Assembly: GCA_022570795.1 (NCBI GenBank)
Contig: JAKUDP010000008.1
Span: 1,240,001 to 1,304,000, forward strand
Length of the DNA stretch: 64,000 bases
Origin: Sphaerulina vaccinii
Taxonomy: Eukaryota > Ascomycota > Dothideomycetes > Mycosphaerellales > Mycosphaerellaceae
Direction: 5' to 3'
In this document: positions 39,403 through 50,486 of the stretch, piece after piece
Layout: each line of letters opens with the position of its first letter
How positions within the stretch are numbered: position 1 is the first letter of the stretch
Program-made: the position numbers and the translations under genes
Notes under the pieces: generated by a model
Told to the model about the DNA's origin: nothing
Database searches by the model: none
Seen by the model: the letters and a program-made list of their open reading frames with translations, nothing else

Positions 39403-40881
39403 TCATTCTTGCAAGTTGAAGAGCTTGCCAGCAACAGGCATCCACTCAGCATTCCATCGCCTCTTCGTCTCCTCCATGGCACCGTTTTGCAATCTCTTCA
39501 GCTCTGTACCATCGCCACCAAACAATCTCTCCAGTATCTGAGACAATTCGTTTGAGCTTTTGAAACCCGTCCCATTCTTGCCTTCTTTCACCAGCTCCGG
39601 CCATGCTTCAAAATCACTCCAGCCAGCCACTGGCAGACCTGCACCAAACATGTCTACGACTTTCATCGGAAGATCCACGCCACTGGAGGAAGTGTGCAGC
39701 GAAAGACCTAGATCTGCGGATCCGAGGAGTGCAGCGTAGTCCTCAGCGGGAAGCCAGGCAGACGTGATCAAGACATGCTCAAGCTTCTTCTCTCGTGTCA
39801 GCTTCACAACTTGGTTGAGGTAGTAGTCCCGCTGTGGTCCTTTGCCAGTGATGACTGCGATGATGTTCGGTAAGGAGCCATTGAGGTCCTTCGCATCAGA
39901 GTATCGGACTAGCGCGTCAAGAAGCACAGAGAAGTCCTCATCAGGTGTCCACGATGTTGAGGAGACTAGTAGTCGACAGTTCCCAGCAAGAATGTCCTCT
40001 ACATTGCCAGCGGTGGCAGGCAAAGCTTTGAGCAATTCGATCCTCTGTTCTAGTGCGAGTGGCTGGTAGATGTCTGCTGGTCTGTCGTGCAATGATAGAG
40101 CATTCGCGATGCCCCATTTCTCCTTCAGCACTCGGGCCATGGCATTCGTGACACAAATGTGGCTGTGGACTCCATGTCTCGAGAAGAAGCCTTCGTACCA
40201 CTCTGAGATCCTGACGAGTGGATGTGTAGGTCCCAGACGGAGTGCCAGGATTGAGTAGCCAAAGTTATGCCAATCGATCACAAGTCGTGTGTTCCGTAAG
40301 AAGGAGACGAGTCTTGCAACGGCGAGTGTTGGTATAGAAGGCGGATTCTGCATCAGCATCCACTTCGATGCCCTCGTCCTGTACGAAAGTGCGTAGCAGA
40401 GACTCCATATCTGCCACAATACCTTGAGCGGTGCTGTCAGCAGGAACAGTATTCTGTTATCGAACTGCAATGCTCGCGGCCATGCTTGGATTGGTACGAT
40501 GTTAATCAGCCTGTTCTGTAGAATGTCTGGATGGAGATCCGAGCCAGTGTAGCCAATAATATCGACCTTGCCGCCATGGGACGCGATGCTAAGCGCATGA
40601 TATTGCATTCGAGGACTTCGGCCAATGTCGCCCAGGACCACGACTTGCACACTAGCATCAATCTTGAGGCGATCGGCGGCATCTTTGTGTTTCGTGAAGA
40701 ACCCATATCCAGATTTGGAAGGAGCGGCCTTGTGCTCTTCGGTGAAGTCTTCTTCATTCACATAGCCAGGATCGAAGTTCGAGTATGCTTTTGGAAGTGT
40801 GAAGAGCAGGAATCCACAAACGGCAGAAGCGAGTATGGCCACGTATATGAGAAGCTGCCATAGCAGTCCTATCCAGGTCAT
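39403..40881 (-). CDS. ALG1: Chitobiosyldiphosphodolichol beta-mannosyltransferase Alg1
   Basis: GT33 enzyme that adds the first mannose to GlcNAc2-PP-dolichol on the cytosolic face of the ER. Single exon, 492 residues. An N-terminal membrane anchor (LLIYVAILASAVCGFLLF) precedes the GT-B domains. Family motifs include VVVLGDIGRSPRMQYHALS, VDIIGYTGSD, LVIDWHNFGYSILAL, VTNAMARVLKEKWGI, LLVSSTSWTPDEDFSVLLDAL, AVITGKGPQRDYY and LHTSSSGVDLPMKVVDMFG, the last being the donor-binding region. The length is normal. It is divergent from the zinc transporter gene across 430 bp. Identity is secure. Confidence 0.97.
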   Translation of the reverse strand: MTWIGLLWQLLIYVAILASAVCGFLLFTLPKAYSNFDPGYVNEEDFTEEHKAAPSKSGYGFFTKHKDAADRLKIDASVQVVVLGDIGRSPRMQYHALSIASHGGKVDIIGYTGSDLHPDILQNRLINIVPIQAWPRALQFDNRILFLLTAPLKVLWQIWSLCYALSYRTRASKWMLMQNPPSIPTLAVARLVSFLRNTRLVIDWHNFGYSILALRLGPTHPLVRISEWYEGFFSRHGVHSHICVTNAMARVLKEKWGIANALSLHDRPADIYQPLALEQRIELLKALPATAGNVEDILAGNCRLLVSSTSWTPDEDFSVLLDALVRYSDAKDLNGSLPNIIAVITGKGPQRDYYLNQVVKLTREKKLEHVLITSAWLPAEDYAALLGSADLGLSLHTSSSGVDLPMKVVDMFGAGLPVAGWSDFEAWPELVKEGKNGTGFKSSNELSQILERLFGGDGTELKRLQNGAMEETKRRWNAEWMPVAGKLFNLQE

Positions 40882-41311
40882 TGTCGTCTCTTCTTCAGCT
40901 TATTGTCGCGGCGTCCACAGAAAGGAGCGTGATGGAGTCCAGCTCCTGTATTACAAGGAAGAAGAGATGTCTGCTGTCCGGAGTCTTGACAGACTGTCTT
41001 TTCCTCTGCTATGGTATACCATAGCGCACAGCTAGCGCGGACAAGGATAGATCCGCCGCTTGCACATGGTATCGTGGCTTTTAATAGGGGCTCAAGGTTG
41101 AAGTTATGAACACAAAGAGCTCAATGCACGCAGTCCAGAGGAGCGCCTCATACGTCCGGGTACGTTTCATACCACAACATCAATCGGCAACCGAATAACA
41201 TCGTATTCTCCACCGGCCACGCCTGCTCCGATGAGACGGTAGCAGAGAAACACACATCGCGATACTGTACTCGATACTTTCGGCGGGGATTGACTTTACC
41301 TTACCGATACC
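40882..41311. promoter_or_regulatory. Divergent promoter region, ALG1 / zinc transporter
   Basis: 430 bp between opposed start codons, with no coding signal. It must hold both core promoters. No factor site is claimed. Confidence 0.45.
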
Positions 41312-44300
41312 ATGGCTAATACCTGGGCACTTCCACGACAGTCAGACACGTACTACACTCCGCGTGGCAGTCCAAGCCATAGTCGCCAGTCGTCGCTGCA
41401 CTTGTCGCCACACAAGGCAGGCGCCAGCAATGGACATGCGAATGGAGGAGGAGGAGGATTCTACATGAACAGCAATGGCAGTAGCGGCTATGTGAGACAG
41501 AAGGCCAGCAACCATAGCCTGTTCACCCATGCCGAACTAAGCAACGAAACTACGCCGGTCGTCTCCCCCGTCGACGAGCTGGAAAGAAAGCTGTCGCCCT
41601 CGATCAACGCCATAGCACACCAACAAAACGGCCATATTCAGCACCAGCACTCACACAGTCACGACCACGACCACGACCATCACGATCATTCGCATGCGCA
41701 CTCCCACTCCCTTCCACAACCCCACCCAGACAGCCACTTCCTCGAACCCATGAAACGACCGACACGGCCTCGCGGCGATTCAGATCTTGGAAGACCTGCA
41801 GGTTCATACCATCCGCATCTGCAGAAGGCCTCATCATCATGGTTCTCGCTGCCAGAGGCATTGACGAGTCTGCTCATTCCCTTGCCGTATATGCTCGCAT
41901 CGGCAGCCTATCATCCCGGCGGCTTACTTGAAGATGGACTACCGCCATTGTCTGCGTATGAGAGGCTGCAAAAGTCGGTGCTAGAAGAGAGTTCGGCTGG
42001 TGGACAGAACCTGCTGGTACGAAGAGGATGTGGCTTCGTGGAGGCATGTACGCTGACCAGTGGGACGCTGCTCCTGGTCGGACTCATGGCCAAATTCAGA
42101 GCTTCGGGACGAATGCTGGATAGGAGGAAAGACAAGGCCGAGACATCTGCCATGAATGCTCTACTCACGCCTGCGACGTTTCAGCAGATATTCAGTCGAG
42201 CGCTAGGGATTGGCTTGCCCTTCTATGCCTCAACCCAGATAGGAGGGATGCGAACTGGCATCGTGCTACTAGTCGCCATGACAGCTGGACTGAGTAGCGC
42301 AGATGCGTCGCAGCGACAGTCCTGGCACGAATGGCAACACACACTGAAGTCGCGAAAGGCTTCCATAGCTGTGTTGTTTCTGGCCGCTCTCCTCGATTTC
42401 ACGGGCATCACGTTCAAAGCCGCGTTCTCCGATGTGCTGCTTGGGTATCTGGCTCTAGCATGTTCAGTCTTGTTCATATCACCGCCTCTGCCATCTCTAG
42501 GTATGCCCATCTCTTCTGGTCAGCACTCGAACGGTGTGACTCCAACAACACCACTCACAGGTCGGTCTCCATGGAATCGGGCTGCCACGTCGTCGCTCGT
42601 GTCATCGGCGAATGATGTGAACCTGACCATTGCCACTGGTCTGGCAATGTCGGCATGCACGGTCGTGGCCTCTGTTCTCCTCGCGACTGCGCCCCCTACA
42701 ACACCGTTGGCGATTACTTTCACTGCTCTCTCACTTGCATCTTCGGTTGCTGCGGTTCTGTTCACTCAGCCATCAGCACTCCGAAGCCAGCACAAGACAG
42801 GTCTGGGCATCAGCTGTTTCACATTTGCCGTGTTTGCATTTCTTTTCTCGCCGTCCCTCTGGCCAGGGACTATCTTCAATGGCGGTCTTGCTGCGCTCTC
42901 ATACTTTGGAGTTCTGTACGATACTTCGTTGGCTACTGTACACCAGCATCATGATGATCATTCACACGACCATGCGCACAATACGCACAAGCATAGCGAA
43001 GGCACTTATTCTGGCGTAACGAGATATCTAATCGAGAATTGCGAGCCTGGCTCGCTCATGTATGGCATCCTAAGCGAGAAAGACTCGCGGCGGATTGCCT
43101 ACTTTACATGGTAAGCTCAGTCCCATCAAGGTACATATGCACGATGGAAAGCTCGTATGCTAACACGGTATAGCTTGAACTTTGGCTTTATGATTGTGCA
43201 AGGCATCTACGGGTACATGAGCGGCTCTCTTGGTTTGCTGAGCGACACAGTTCACATGTTCTTTGACTGCCTTGGTCTAGTGGTGGGCTTAGGCGCTGCA
43301 GTCGCTTCGAAATGGCCTACGAGTCCGGACAGACCATATGGGTGGGGCAAGCTGAACACCCTCGCAGGTTTCGGCAATGGCATATTTCTCATGCTCGTGA
43401 GCGTGGAGTTCATCTGGGAAGCAATGGAAGGTATTGTTGAACGGAAGGAACTGCGACACGTGCAGGAACTCTTGGTCGTGAGCACGCTTGGATTTCTGGT
43501 TAATATGGTAGGGCTCTTCGCGTTTGGGCATGCACATCATGGACACGACCATGGCGGTCATTCGCACGGACACTCTCATGCGCCACCGCATGACCACTCA
43601 CACAGCCAGCATGACCACAGCCATGAACATTCACACGATCACTCACACTCCCATGGACACAAACACCACAACTCAGTGCATAGCCACAAAGCGAACGATT
43701 CGTCTGGCACGAACGGCGACATTTCTGGCTACTGTAATCACAAGCATGAGAAGAAGGAAACGGCTGCTCATGCGCACAGCCATGACGACGAACATAATGA
43801 TAACATGCATGGTATCTTCTTGCATGTGGCGGCCGACGCTGGTGGCTCTCTTGCAGTCATTCTCAGTACTGCAATGACACTCTGGAAGCCTTGGTACCTT
43901 TGGGATCCTCTGGCAACGATCGTAATCGCGGTTCTCATCTTCGCTGCTGCGGTGCCGCTTGTCGTCAGTTCTGGACAGAAGCTGTTACTGGTAATACCAG
44001 ATACGTTGGAATATGAGATCAAGAACACACTCCAAGAGCTTGGAGAGCTTCGCGGCGTCGTTGGATATGCTGTTCCGCGGTTTTGGATAGATGACAGGGA
44101 TGATGCGGCAGACTCGCACCATGGACATGATCACGGGCCTCCATCAGGTAAGAAAAAGGTGCAAGGCGTTATACATATTATTGCAAATCCTGCGGCCGAT
44201 TTGGAGGACGTCAGGCATAGGGTTGATGAATTTATGAGAGAAAGGAGGATGGATGTAGTTATACATGTAGAAAGAGAGGCTGAGGGCAATTGCTGGTGTG

Positions 44301-44341
44301 GTGGTGGCCAGCCTCAGTCCGGGAGTATGAGTGGATTTTGA
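41312..44341 (+). CDS. MSC2: Msc2-type CDF zinc transporter
   Basis: Cation-diffusion-facilitator carrier of the Msc2/ZnT5 type that brings zinc into the ER and secretory pathway. Exon 1 is 41312-43110 and exon 2 is 43174-44341; the 63-nt intron (GTAAGC, GCTAAC branch site, GTATAG) splits a Cys codon. The protein is 988 residues. A long N-terminal extension contains a His/Asp-rich tract and several extra membrane segments, as in Msc2. The CDF domain follows: GSLGLLSDTVHMFFD and LHVAADAGGSLAV carry the HxxxD zinc ligands of helices 2 and 5. Between them lies a cytosolic loop very rich in His, Asp and Ser. The C-terminus has the cytosolic metal-binding domain (VQGVIHIIANPAADLEDVRHRV) and a terminal CWCGGG. 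Confident. Confidence 0.94.
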
Positions 44342-44619
44342 GCGTTTTAGCGAGCATTAGAGAGGTGTACTGTGTACATGTATGAACACACATTGGAACT
44401 GTAGTCGACTTTCAGCCGACATTTCAGTGATCTCGAAGTTGCCAAGACTCGCTCTTTCCTGCCTTGCTTTCGCCAGATCTCTTCAACTTCACAGCACTTT
44501 ATTACAGCAACGAATAACAAGACCGAACCACAACACACATCAGCCCACGATATCACTGCACGACGCACCCTACCAGAGCCGGTGACACCCCATTTCGAGT
44601 CAACACAATATCACACATC

Positions 44620-45435
44620 ATGGCTGCAAAAGACGCCGTCTTCGGTACGGCAGAGCTGCTCGAGATGATCCTCTTCGAGCTGCCCACTAAAAATCTGCTC
44701 CTCAGCACTGGAGTCTGTCAGTCATGGAAGGCTGCCATCAAAGCCTCGAAGAAGCTGCAGCGCGCTCTGTTCTACATCACAGATGATCTGTGGGCGATGG
44801 AATATCAACACTCACCGGGCCGACGTATGTTGATCCATATATCCCGTGACATTTGCTGCGACTGACTTGACGCAGATATCACGTTCTACAAAACCTCGGA
44901 TGGCTCTGATACGAAGATCGTGCCTATCGGAAATCCCCTCTTCGCAGCAAGGTCGCGCGTTGACCCTAACCCGAACACCCATGCCAAAGCCAACGGCAGT
45001 GTCAACATGTTCCGAGACCCTCTGGGACTTCACGATTCCAACCGAGTGTCGTTCTGGCGCTGGCCAAGTGCAACTTTCAGGAAAATGTTCATCACTCAAC
45101 CAGCCCTAAAGAATGTTAGTCTGGCGTACGGTGACCCGCGTCTTGGTGGTTGGAGGCGGGACGACTTATCAGTTGAAACTGGCGTCACGGCAGGCGATCT
45201 GCTCGACTATCTCACGGCTCTGCAAGAGCGAAGTCCTTGCTCTTATGTCGTGTTCGTTCTGGGCAAGCACTATGTTGAGCCAGGAGAGTGGCGGAGCTTT
45301 TCCAGCAACGCGCAGCTCGAGCAGTTCGGCAAGACTTCAAAGTCACTGCCCGCTGCTACAAATCAGGGAGGAGGAAGCGCAAAGACAGTTCTACCGGAGG
45401 AGGCATGGTTCTCTACACGGTCCATAGTGCGGTAA
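44620..45435 (+). CDS. F-box protein
   Basis: Likely substrate adaptor of an SCF ubiquitin ligase. Exon 1 is 44620-44824 and exon 2 is 44876-45435; the 51-nt intron (GTATGT, CTGACTTGAC branch region, CGCAG) splits a His codon. The protein is 254 residues. An F-box occupies about residues 8-50: FGTAELLEMILFELPTKNLLLS, then GVCQSWKAAIKASKKLQRALF. The remainder (NPLFAARSRVDPN, MFITQPALKNVSLAYGD, DGVTAGDLLDYL-like segments) has the pattern of many small fungal F-box proteins without LRR or WD repeats. It converges on the WW-domain gene. The target is unknown. Confidence 0.87.
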
Positions 45436-45646
45436 GAGTAGACCTGCTCATACGGTAGCTGCGCGAACGCGACTCAGAATCATGGTACGGGGTGCCAGGG
45501 CTTTCAGGTTGCGGTGCTATCTCTTTTGCATCCATGACATACAGTTGTGGCAGAAGCGGTTGCTTTGCATGGCAGGAAATACCTCAAGGATTTACAGGAA
45601 TCAAGTTCATACACAAAAGTCCATCTAAACTTGTTACACACTCCAA

Positions 45647-47260
45647 TCACGGTCTCACCCAAGTCGATTCTCGCGTGTTATGATCAACATAGTAAGTATC
45701 ACCGCTCTGCGGACATGTTCTCGCCTCCCATCCCGGCGGCAAGTTCTCCTGCAAAACGCAGGCTTCGTAAGAGGGTGGCGATGAATCCAGCTTCGCTACT
45801 GGACGCTCCCAAGTGGTTGTGCGAGTCGCATGATCGACATAATAAGGTCTTCCGTCATGTGAACACCGCTCTTCCCAGCCTGTGGGAAGCTCATCCGAGG
45901 GAGAGAGTGGTGAGGTTGTAGTGGACGAGGAAGATCGTGATGGAGAAGCTGGGAGCTGTGCGGCTGTAGGACTCACAGGTATAGACTTGCGTGGTATCAG
46001 GTGAGGCGTTGGAGATGCTGGCGTAGAGAAGCTTACGCTGCCTGGGCTTTGTGGTGGCGTTATGCTGCTGATGGAGACGTGGGTGTCCAGCTTGTTGTCG
46101 CTCGGAGTCGTGGTGTCTGCCGAGGCAGTCTGAGTCGTGCGAGGAATGGTACCAGTCATAGGTATGAAGTGGAGCTCGTCGAGCCTCTTTGCGACGTGTG
46201 TGGTCTGATCAGGATCCCGCACGATCACGAAAGGCGAGTAATTGATGCCATGTTCGTGACCGCACATGCCCTTCAGACGTTTCCGGGATGAAGATTTTAG
46301 CTTGATCTTGGACCAGTCCAGCTCTGAGTCTTTCAAGACTTTGAAGTTAACGCCGTTCAGGCCTTCCAACCACTCTGCCAGTGCGCCCATGTGAGTGTCA
46401 TGTAAGAGAATCGCTTCTCCATCTCGCAAGTCTGCTCGCTCTCCTACTGTCCAAGCATAGAACATACGACCCGCGTCGATCTGAAACTGGGTTAGAGGCT
46501 TGTAGTTGTGGTATGCATTCATGTAAAGAATGTTGCCTCCGTATGTCGCAAAGGCGAAGTTCCAGACTCGTATAGTGATCTTCTCATTGGGAGGCAATGG
46601 TTGCGGCAGGCCGTGTTTCTCGAACTGTTTGACCATATCCTTCATGTACTCGTCGTTCATCTTCTGTGTCTTTTTGTCGACTTCTTCGAAGAAGGGCTCC
46701 TCTTTGCTGATTCCAGATGGCGACTTCTTGAAAAGAGTCCATGGCTGCGGAACACTCTTGAGGTAGGCAACACCCTTATCGACGTCGGCAATCCACCAAT
46801 TTGGTCGATCAGGGGATGCCCAATCGGTGCGGTCCATAACCGCACATCCAAAGCCATGCCAGATGGGCATTGGGTGGCAAGCAGCGCAGAACAGGTAGGC
46901 AGATGCCACGAGATGTTGTAGGATTGGATCGAGAATATCGAAATCCTCGCCAATGTCATCGGCTTTCGAGTCCACGGCGAGCATTGCAGCCCTCACTGCA
47001 TTCGAGACTTCCGGAAGGACGTCGAAGTGTACGACGTCAAGAAGGAGAAGTCGTTGACCGAGAGTCGCGAGCACGAGCAGTATGTCGTCGATCGAAGCGC
47101 CTTTGATACCAGACTCTCCGCTCTGTTCGGTGTCATCACTGGACTGATTGGCGCGACATTCTTGTCGCTTCTCCCAAAGGTCTGCGAGGGCTGCTGAAGC
47201 TCGAACAGCTGATATGCTGAGCTGTGCAACCTGGATAGTTGCTGTGATAGGATCACTCAT
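45647..47260 (-). CDS. Protein with two C-terminal WW domains
   Basis: Single exon, 537 residues from the ATG at 47260 (MSDPITATIQVAQLSISAVR). The frame is open further upstream but without coding character. The first ~30 residues resemble the N-terminal helix of fungal NLR-like and STAND proteins. A large middle domain of unknown type follows (IWHGFGCAVMDRTDWASPD, YGGNILYMNAYHNYKPLTQ), then a Ser/Thr/Pro-rich linker. Two WW domains close the protein: LPTGWEERCSHDGRPYYVDH with TTWERP (about 470-500) and LPPGWEARTCPQSGDTYYVDH with STWVRP (about 506-537), each with both Trp and the Tyr-Tyr pair. The WW domains should bind proline-rich partners. The overall role is unknown. Confidence 0.85.
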   Translation of the reverse strand: MSDPITATIQVAQLSISAVRASAALADLWEKRQECRANQSSDDTEQSGESGIKGASIDDILLVLATLGQRLLLLDVVHFDVLPEVSNAVRAAMLAVDSKADDIGEDFDILDPILQHLVASAYLFCAACHPMPIWHGFGCAVMDRTDWASPDRPNWWIADVDKGVAYLKSVPQPWTLFKKSPSGISKEEPFFEEVDKKTQKMNDEYMKDMVKQFEKHGLPQPLPPNEKITIRVWNFAFATYGGNILYMNAYHNYKPLTQFQIDAGRMFYAWTVGERADLRDGEAILLHDTHMGALAEWLEGLNGVNFKVLKDSELDWSKIKLKSSSRKRLKGMCGHEHGINYSPFVIVRDPDQTTHVAKRLDELHFIPMTGTIPRTTQTASADTTTPSDNKLDTHVSISSITPPQSPGSVSFSTPASPTPHLIPRKSIPVSPTAAQLPASPSRSSSSTTTSPLSPSDELPTGWEERCSHDGRPYYVDHATRTTTWERPVAKLDSSPPSYEACVLQENLPPGWEARTCPQSGDTYYVDHNTRESTWVRP

Positions 47261-48395
47261 GATATAAGAGGAGTCTGTTAGCTGGTGCAATGTACTGACC
47301 GTTAGCTCTGACCACGTCTGGAGTGTCCTACTACATGCTGTCAGGTGGTGTGGAAGAAGCTCCAACGCGAATGCGAGATACCACGTCGGATCGGTTATAC
47401 TGTGCCATCTGTAGGTGTATACATCGAAGTACACTCCCAAAAACGTGGAAACATTATTGCCAAGCCATCTGGAACGAGCTCCGATGCAGCCATATCACGC
47501 TCGCTTGGTGGTCTGACCAGCGAGATGCCAACACCATCAGTGATTCGGAGCCCAAGTAGCAATCCAACTGATGACCTCGACTGTACTGACTGGGGTTGTT
47601 GTGAGGTTTGTGAGGAGGTACCAGTGAAACTGGCCATCTCGAGGAACCGGAAAGCAGGCAAAGGGCAAACGAGCGGGAATTCCTCTTGTCAATAGCCAGT
47701 CTCCGGAGCATGGCCGCCCCGAGACGGGGCAAGATCTCATATCCAAATGGCCTTGAGCACTGACATGACTCCTAGAACTTCTGGCATCTCTTGCTTTGTA
47801 ACGATGCATGGGCGGCATGTGTGAGTCGCCTTCGCATGGCCTCTTGCAAAGCTTATGTGTGCTGAGTCCTCTTGTCGTCTCGTCTCCTTTGTAGACCGCG
47901 ATGCGGTCTCTCTGCTTGTATTTCATTAGATGATGTTGAAGGCGAAGACGAAGTGTTGACGCTCAACGCGTGTATCGCGTAACCGGGATGTTCTCGATAT
48001 GGCATAGCGCCAATCCCACAGGTAAATTCAGACAATATATACGACGTTCCCTTCGATTAGATGAGCATAACCTGAACACACTGTGGTCGCTTCGAGTATC
48101 AACAAGAGCCGAGGCATGCAAAGAGAAGGATATGGTGAGATCTGAGCCACTCTCTATCATCCTAAGCAAGCTCCTGCCCATACATTCCGCCCACGTCGAG
48201 GCGAACAGAGAGAGCTTGGGAGAGGTATGAACATCCATTAAGTATCGACGACGGAGCCAGCTCAGGACGATGGTGACTTCTACAGTGAGATCTCCACCTC
48301 TCAGAGCTTGCCAGCAACCCCTTCCTTTGGAGGCCACCCACCTTTACCTCCACTTCCAGGTGGCATAAAGACGTAGTAGCTCTATCGGACACCGG
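47261..48395. other. Intergenic, nothing recognised
   Basis: About 1.1 kb between two minus-strand genes. Open frames here are short and conflicting, with no repeats or RNA genes visible. Confidence 0.4.
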
Positions 48396-49436
48396 TCAGC
48401 AAAGCTCATCAATCATAACCTGCACTTGTCTTACCTCCTGCTCGGCCATGGCAATGACCTCTCCTCTCACATCTCGAATAGTCAGCTGCGCCACGGCCCG
48501 TCTACCATTCGCCCACTTGGTCGTATTCTCAAACACGATACCCTCCGTGACATCGAAGCCGTCCAATCTCACAAATCGCAAAGAATGATTCAAGCTCGCA
48601 AACTGCAGGAGTTCGCTCTGCGTTGGCGTCCGTGTCGGATCATCACGCAACGGAATGCCAAACTTGATGCCCTTCGTCTCCAGTGGCGTATCGAAAGCAT
48701 ACATATCCGACAAGAATATAACAGCCATAATTTGACCTGTTTGGCTGGCGATAGGACTTGTCGTTTGTAATTTGACATAGTACGTTCTCGCGTTCGTATC
48801 GAACTCCTTCGTAACCTCGAGTCTTTGCGACTTGAATTGAGGGTATGGAGTATCCTTAGGACAATCGAGCTTTACTGGTCCATTAAACTCGTCAAAAGCT
48901 GGCTCAATTGGTCTCCTGCACACTCGCAGTGTATTCAACGAAGGCGTTACAAGGTGTTCGTGCTTCTTGGGGAAGCCTTTGTCTTTTGTCGCAGCCTGGA
49001 AGAAACTGAAAGCTATCACTGCTTTCACATCGTCCTCTCTTTCGCCTTGTCTGACAATGACATTTCTCGATGCGAACTTGTTGGAGGTCATGAGAGGTGT
49101 GACCTGATATCGCAGAGGTATCCCAACAAGACTGGGCTTGAGGAATTGGGCTTGAACGCAATGGATCTCGAAGCCCGCTGGAACTGTCTTGTAGGCTGCA
49201 GAAGCAGCTTCTCCCAGAGGTATTGATCCTGCGATTCTGCCTAGTCCAGGATAGCCCCATGGCTTGTAGACGCCGACGAAGCTCCCTGGGTGGTCTGGTA
49301 CAGCTTTGACAGCAAGTGTCTCCTCGAAGTTCTTGATTTCAGCCATCTTGTGTTGATCCAAAGCTGAAAAATGGTCAACTTGCTCTCGCAGAATGTCGAG
49401 CAGTAAGCTTGGCTTTTGTTCTTCCATATCATCCAT
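48396..49436 (-). CDS. Acyl-CoA thioesterase II (TesB-like, double hotdog)
   Basis: Hydrolyses acyl-CoA to fatty acid and CoA, and is usually peroxisomal in fungi. From the ATG at 49436 (MDDMEEQKPSLL) it is 346 residues in one exon. Two hotdog folds are visible: VGVYKPWGYPGLGRIAGSIPLGEAASAAYKTV with VQAQFLKPSLVGIPLRYQV in the first half, and ARTYYVKLQTTSPIASQTGQIMAV with FASLNHSLRFVRLDGFDVTEG in the second. The closing GRRAVAQLTIRDVRGEVIAMAEQEV matches the conserved TesB tail. The frame remains open upstream with another ATG at 49538, so a 380-residue form is possible. The C-terminus IDELC is not a classic PTS1. The family call is good. Confidence 0.88.
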   Translation of the reverse strand: MDDMEEQKPSLLLDILREQVDHFSALDQHKMAEIKNFEETLAVKAVPDHPGSFVGVYKPWGYPGLGRIAGSIPLGEAASAAYKTVPAGFEIHCVQAQFLKPSLVGIPLRYQVTPLMTSNKFASRNVIVRQGEREDDVKAVIAFSFFQAATKDKGFPKKHEHLVTPSLNTLRVCRRPIEPAFDEFNGPVKLDCPKDTPYPQFKSQRLEVTKEFDTNARTYYVKLQTTSPIASQTGQIMAVIFLSDMYAFDTPLETKGIKFGIPLRDDPTRTPTQSELLQFASLNHSLRFVRLDGFDVTEGIVFENTTKWANGRRAVAQLTIRDVRGEVIAMAEQEVRQVQVMIDELC

Positions 49437-49880
49437 GTTCACCTCGGTAAGTAGGATGCCTGTCGTTTTGTCAGTGACAGGGAGGCAGTCAGTACGGCAT
49501 TGGCTTGGACGGAAGACGCTCACACCGACGCCGAACATTGCTCGTTCGATGGCCACAACAACTGACTTCGAAACTGTAACCTAGGACTACACGGTATTCT
49601 GTACAGAACTTCGTAAGTTGTGCCACCATCTCTTCAAACCGTGGGGCTTTCGGACGTAGGCAGAGACCCAGACAAGGAAGTGCGTTATGCTATTGGACAA
49701 TCCAAAAGCCTAACGACCCAAACACTCCAGGACCATGGCATCTTGCTGACATCTTCGATATTTCAGCACTACTATCAGAAGTAAAGTCGGCGTCGCATCA
49801 ATGCTAAATTTTCGCGTACCTTTCATCCATTTCTCGGCACTCGAAGCACATATCCCATCCCACGTCACCTCGGCCGATCC
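49437..49880. other. Intergenic, thioesterase upstream region
   Basis: A 444-bp gap. It includes 34 codons in frame with an alternative thioesterase start at 49538. Nothing else is recognised. Confidence 0.4.
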
Positions 49881-50147
49881 TTAGACAGAGACATCATCGT
49901 CTGGAACATCTACTTTCCCATGATCCTTCTGGAATCTACTCCTCGATTCAAGCCTTCTGAACAGAAAGAACAGAAGTACAACGATGAGAAGAGCTCCAAT
50001 GAAAGTAGCTACGACCGTGCCAACGATCACAGCTGTCGATAGGTCTGAGTTGGCGTTCTTTATGCTCGCTGGAGATGACTCTGTTCGATTGAGAGTGATA
50101 TAAATCTTAGTGCTGGCAGTCAGGTCTGAGTCAGATGATGGAGGCAT
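49881..50147 (-). CDS. Small single-pass membrane protein
   Basis: Predicted 88-residue protein beginning MPPSSDSDLTASTKIY. A Ser/Thr/Asn-rich N-terminal half with an NRT glycosylation site is followed by one strong membrane segment (STAVIVGTVVATFIGALLIVVLLFFLF, in two parts around residues 37-63). A basic stop-transfer patch (RRLESRSRFQK) and an acidic tail come next. The topology resembles small fungal plasma-membrane or vacuolar proteins with an outside Ser/Thr region. No family is recognised. Support comes from the well-formed membrane segment and basic flank, and a short gene of this kind remains uncertain. Confidence 0.5.
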   Translation of the reverse strand: MPPSSDSDLTASTKIYITLNRTESSPASIKNANSDLSTAVIVGTVVATFIGALLIVVLLFFLFRRLESRSRFQKDHGKVDVPDDDVSV

Positions 50148-50486
50148 GGCTGTAGATGTGAAGTGCTAGTCGAGCGTTGTTTCGAATTATTGAGTGGCTA
50201 AGAATGAGGTCGAATATATGACACGGCGCGTCAGACAAGTCTGTTGTTGATCGTTACCATTTTCGAGCAAGAGCGCACACTTGTATGTTGCGGTGTCGAG
50301 TGCTATGCCCCTGCTTGTACGGAGTTCAGAAGGATGCGGAATTCCTGCCTGGAGCCAAGCAACAAAGCTATACGTAGGGTGAGGCCGTACATAGGCAACT
50401 CTCACTATGCGACGGCAGTTGATTCATCATGGTATCGTTGATAGTATGTTGAATTGTGCTGTACTGATGGATTCCTGCTCACTGTG
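50148..50486. other. Intergenic, possible 3' alternative exon of the downstream TF gene
   Basis: A 339-bp gap. A donor-like GTGAGT at the very end of the Zn2Cys6 gene could lead to an alternative last exon here, but no convincing protein sequence follows. Confidence 0.3.

Noticed and set aside
22794..40881. N-glycosylation gene cluster (ALG9 with ALG1)
   Set aside because: They are on opposite strands, 15 kb apart, with unrelated genes between. Co-occurrence is probably coincidence.
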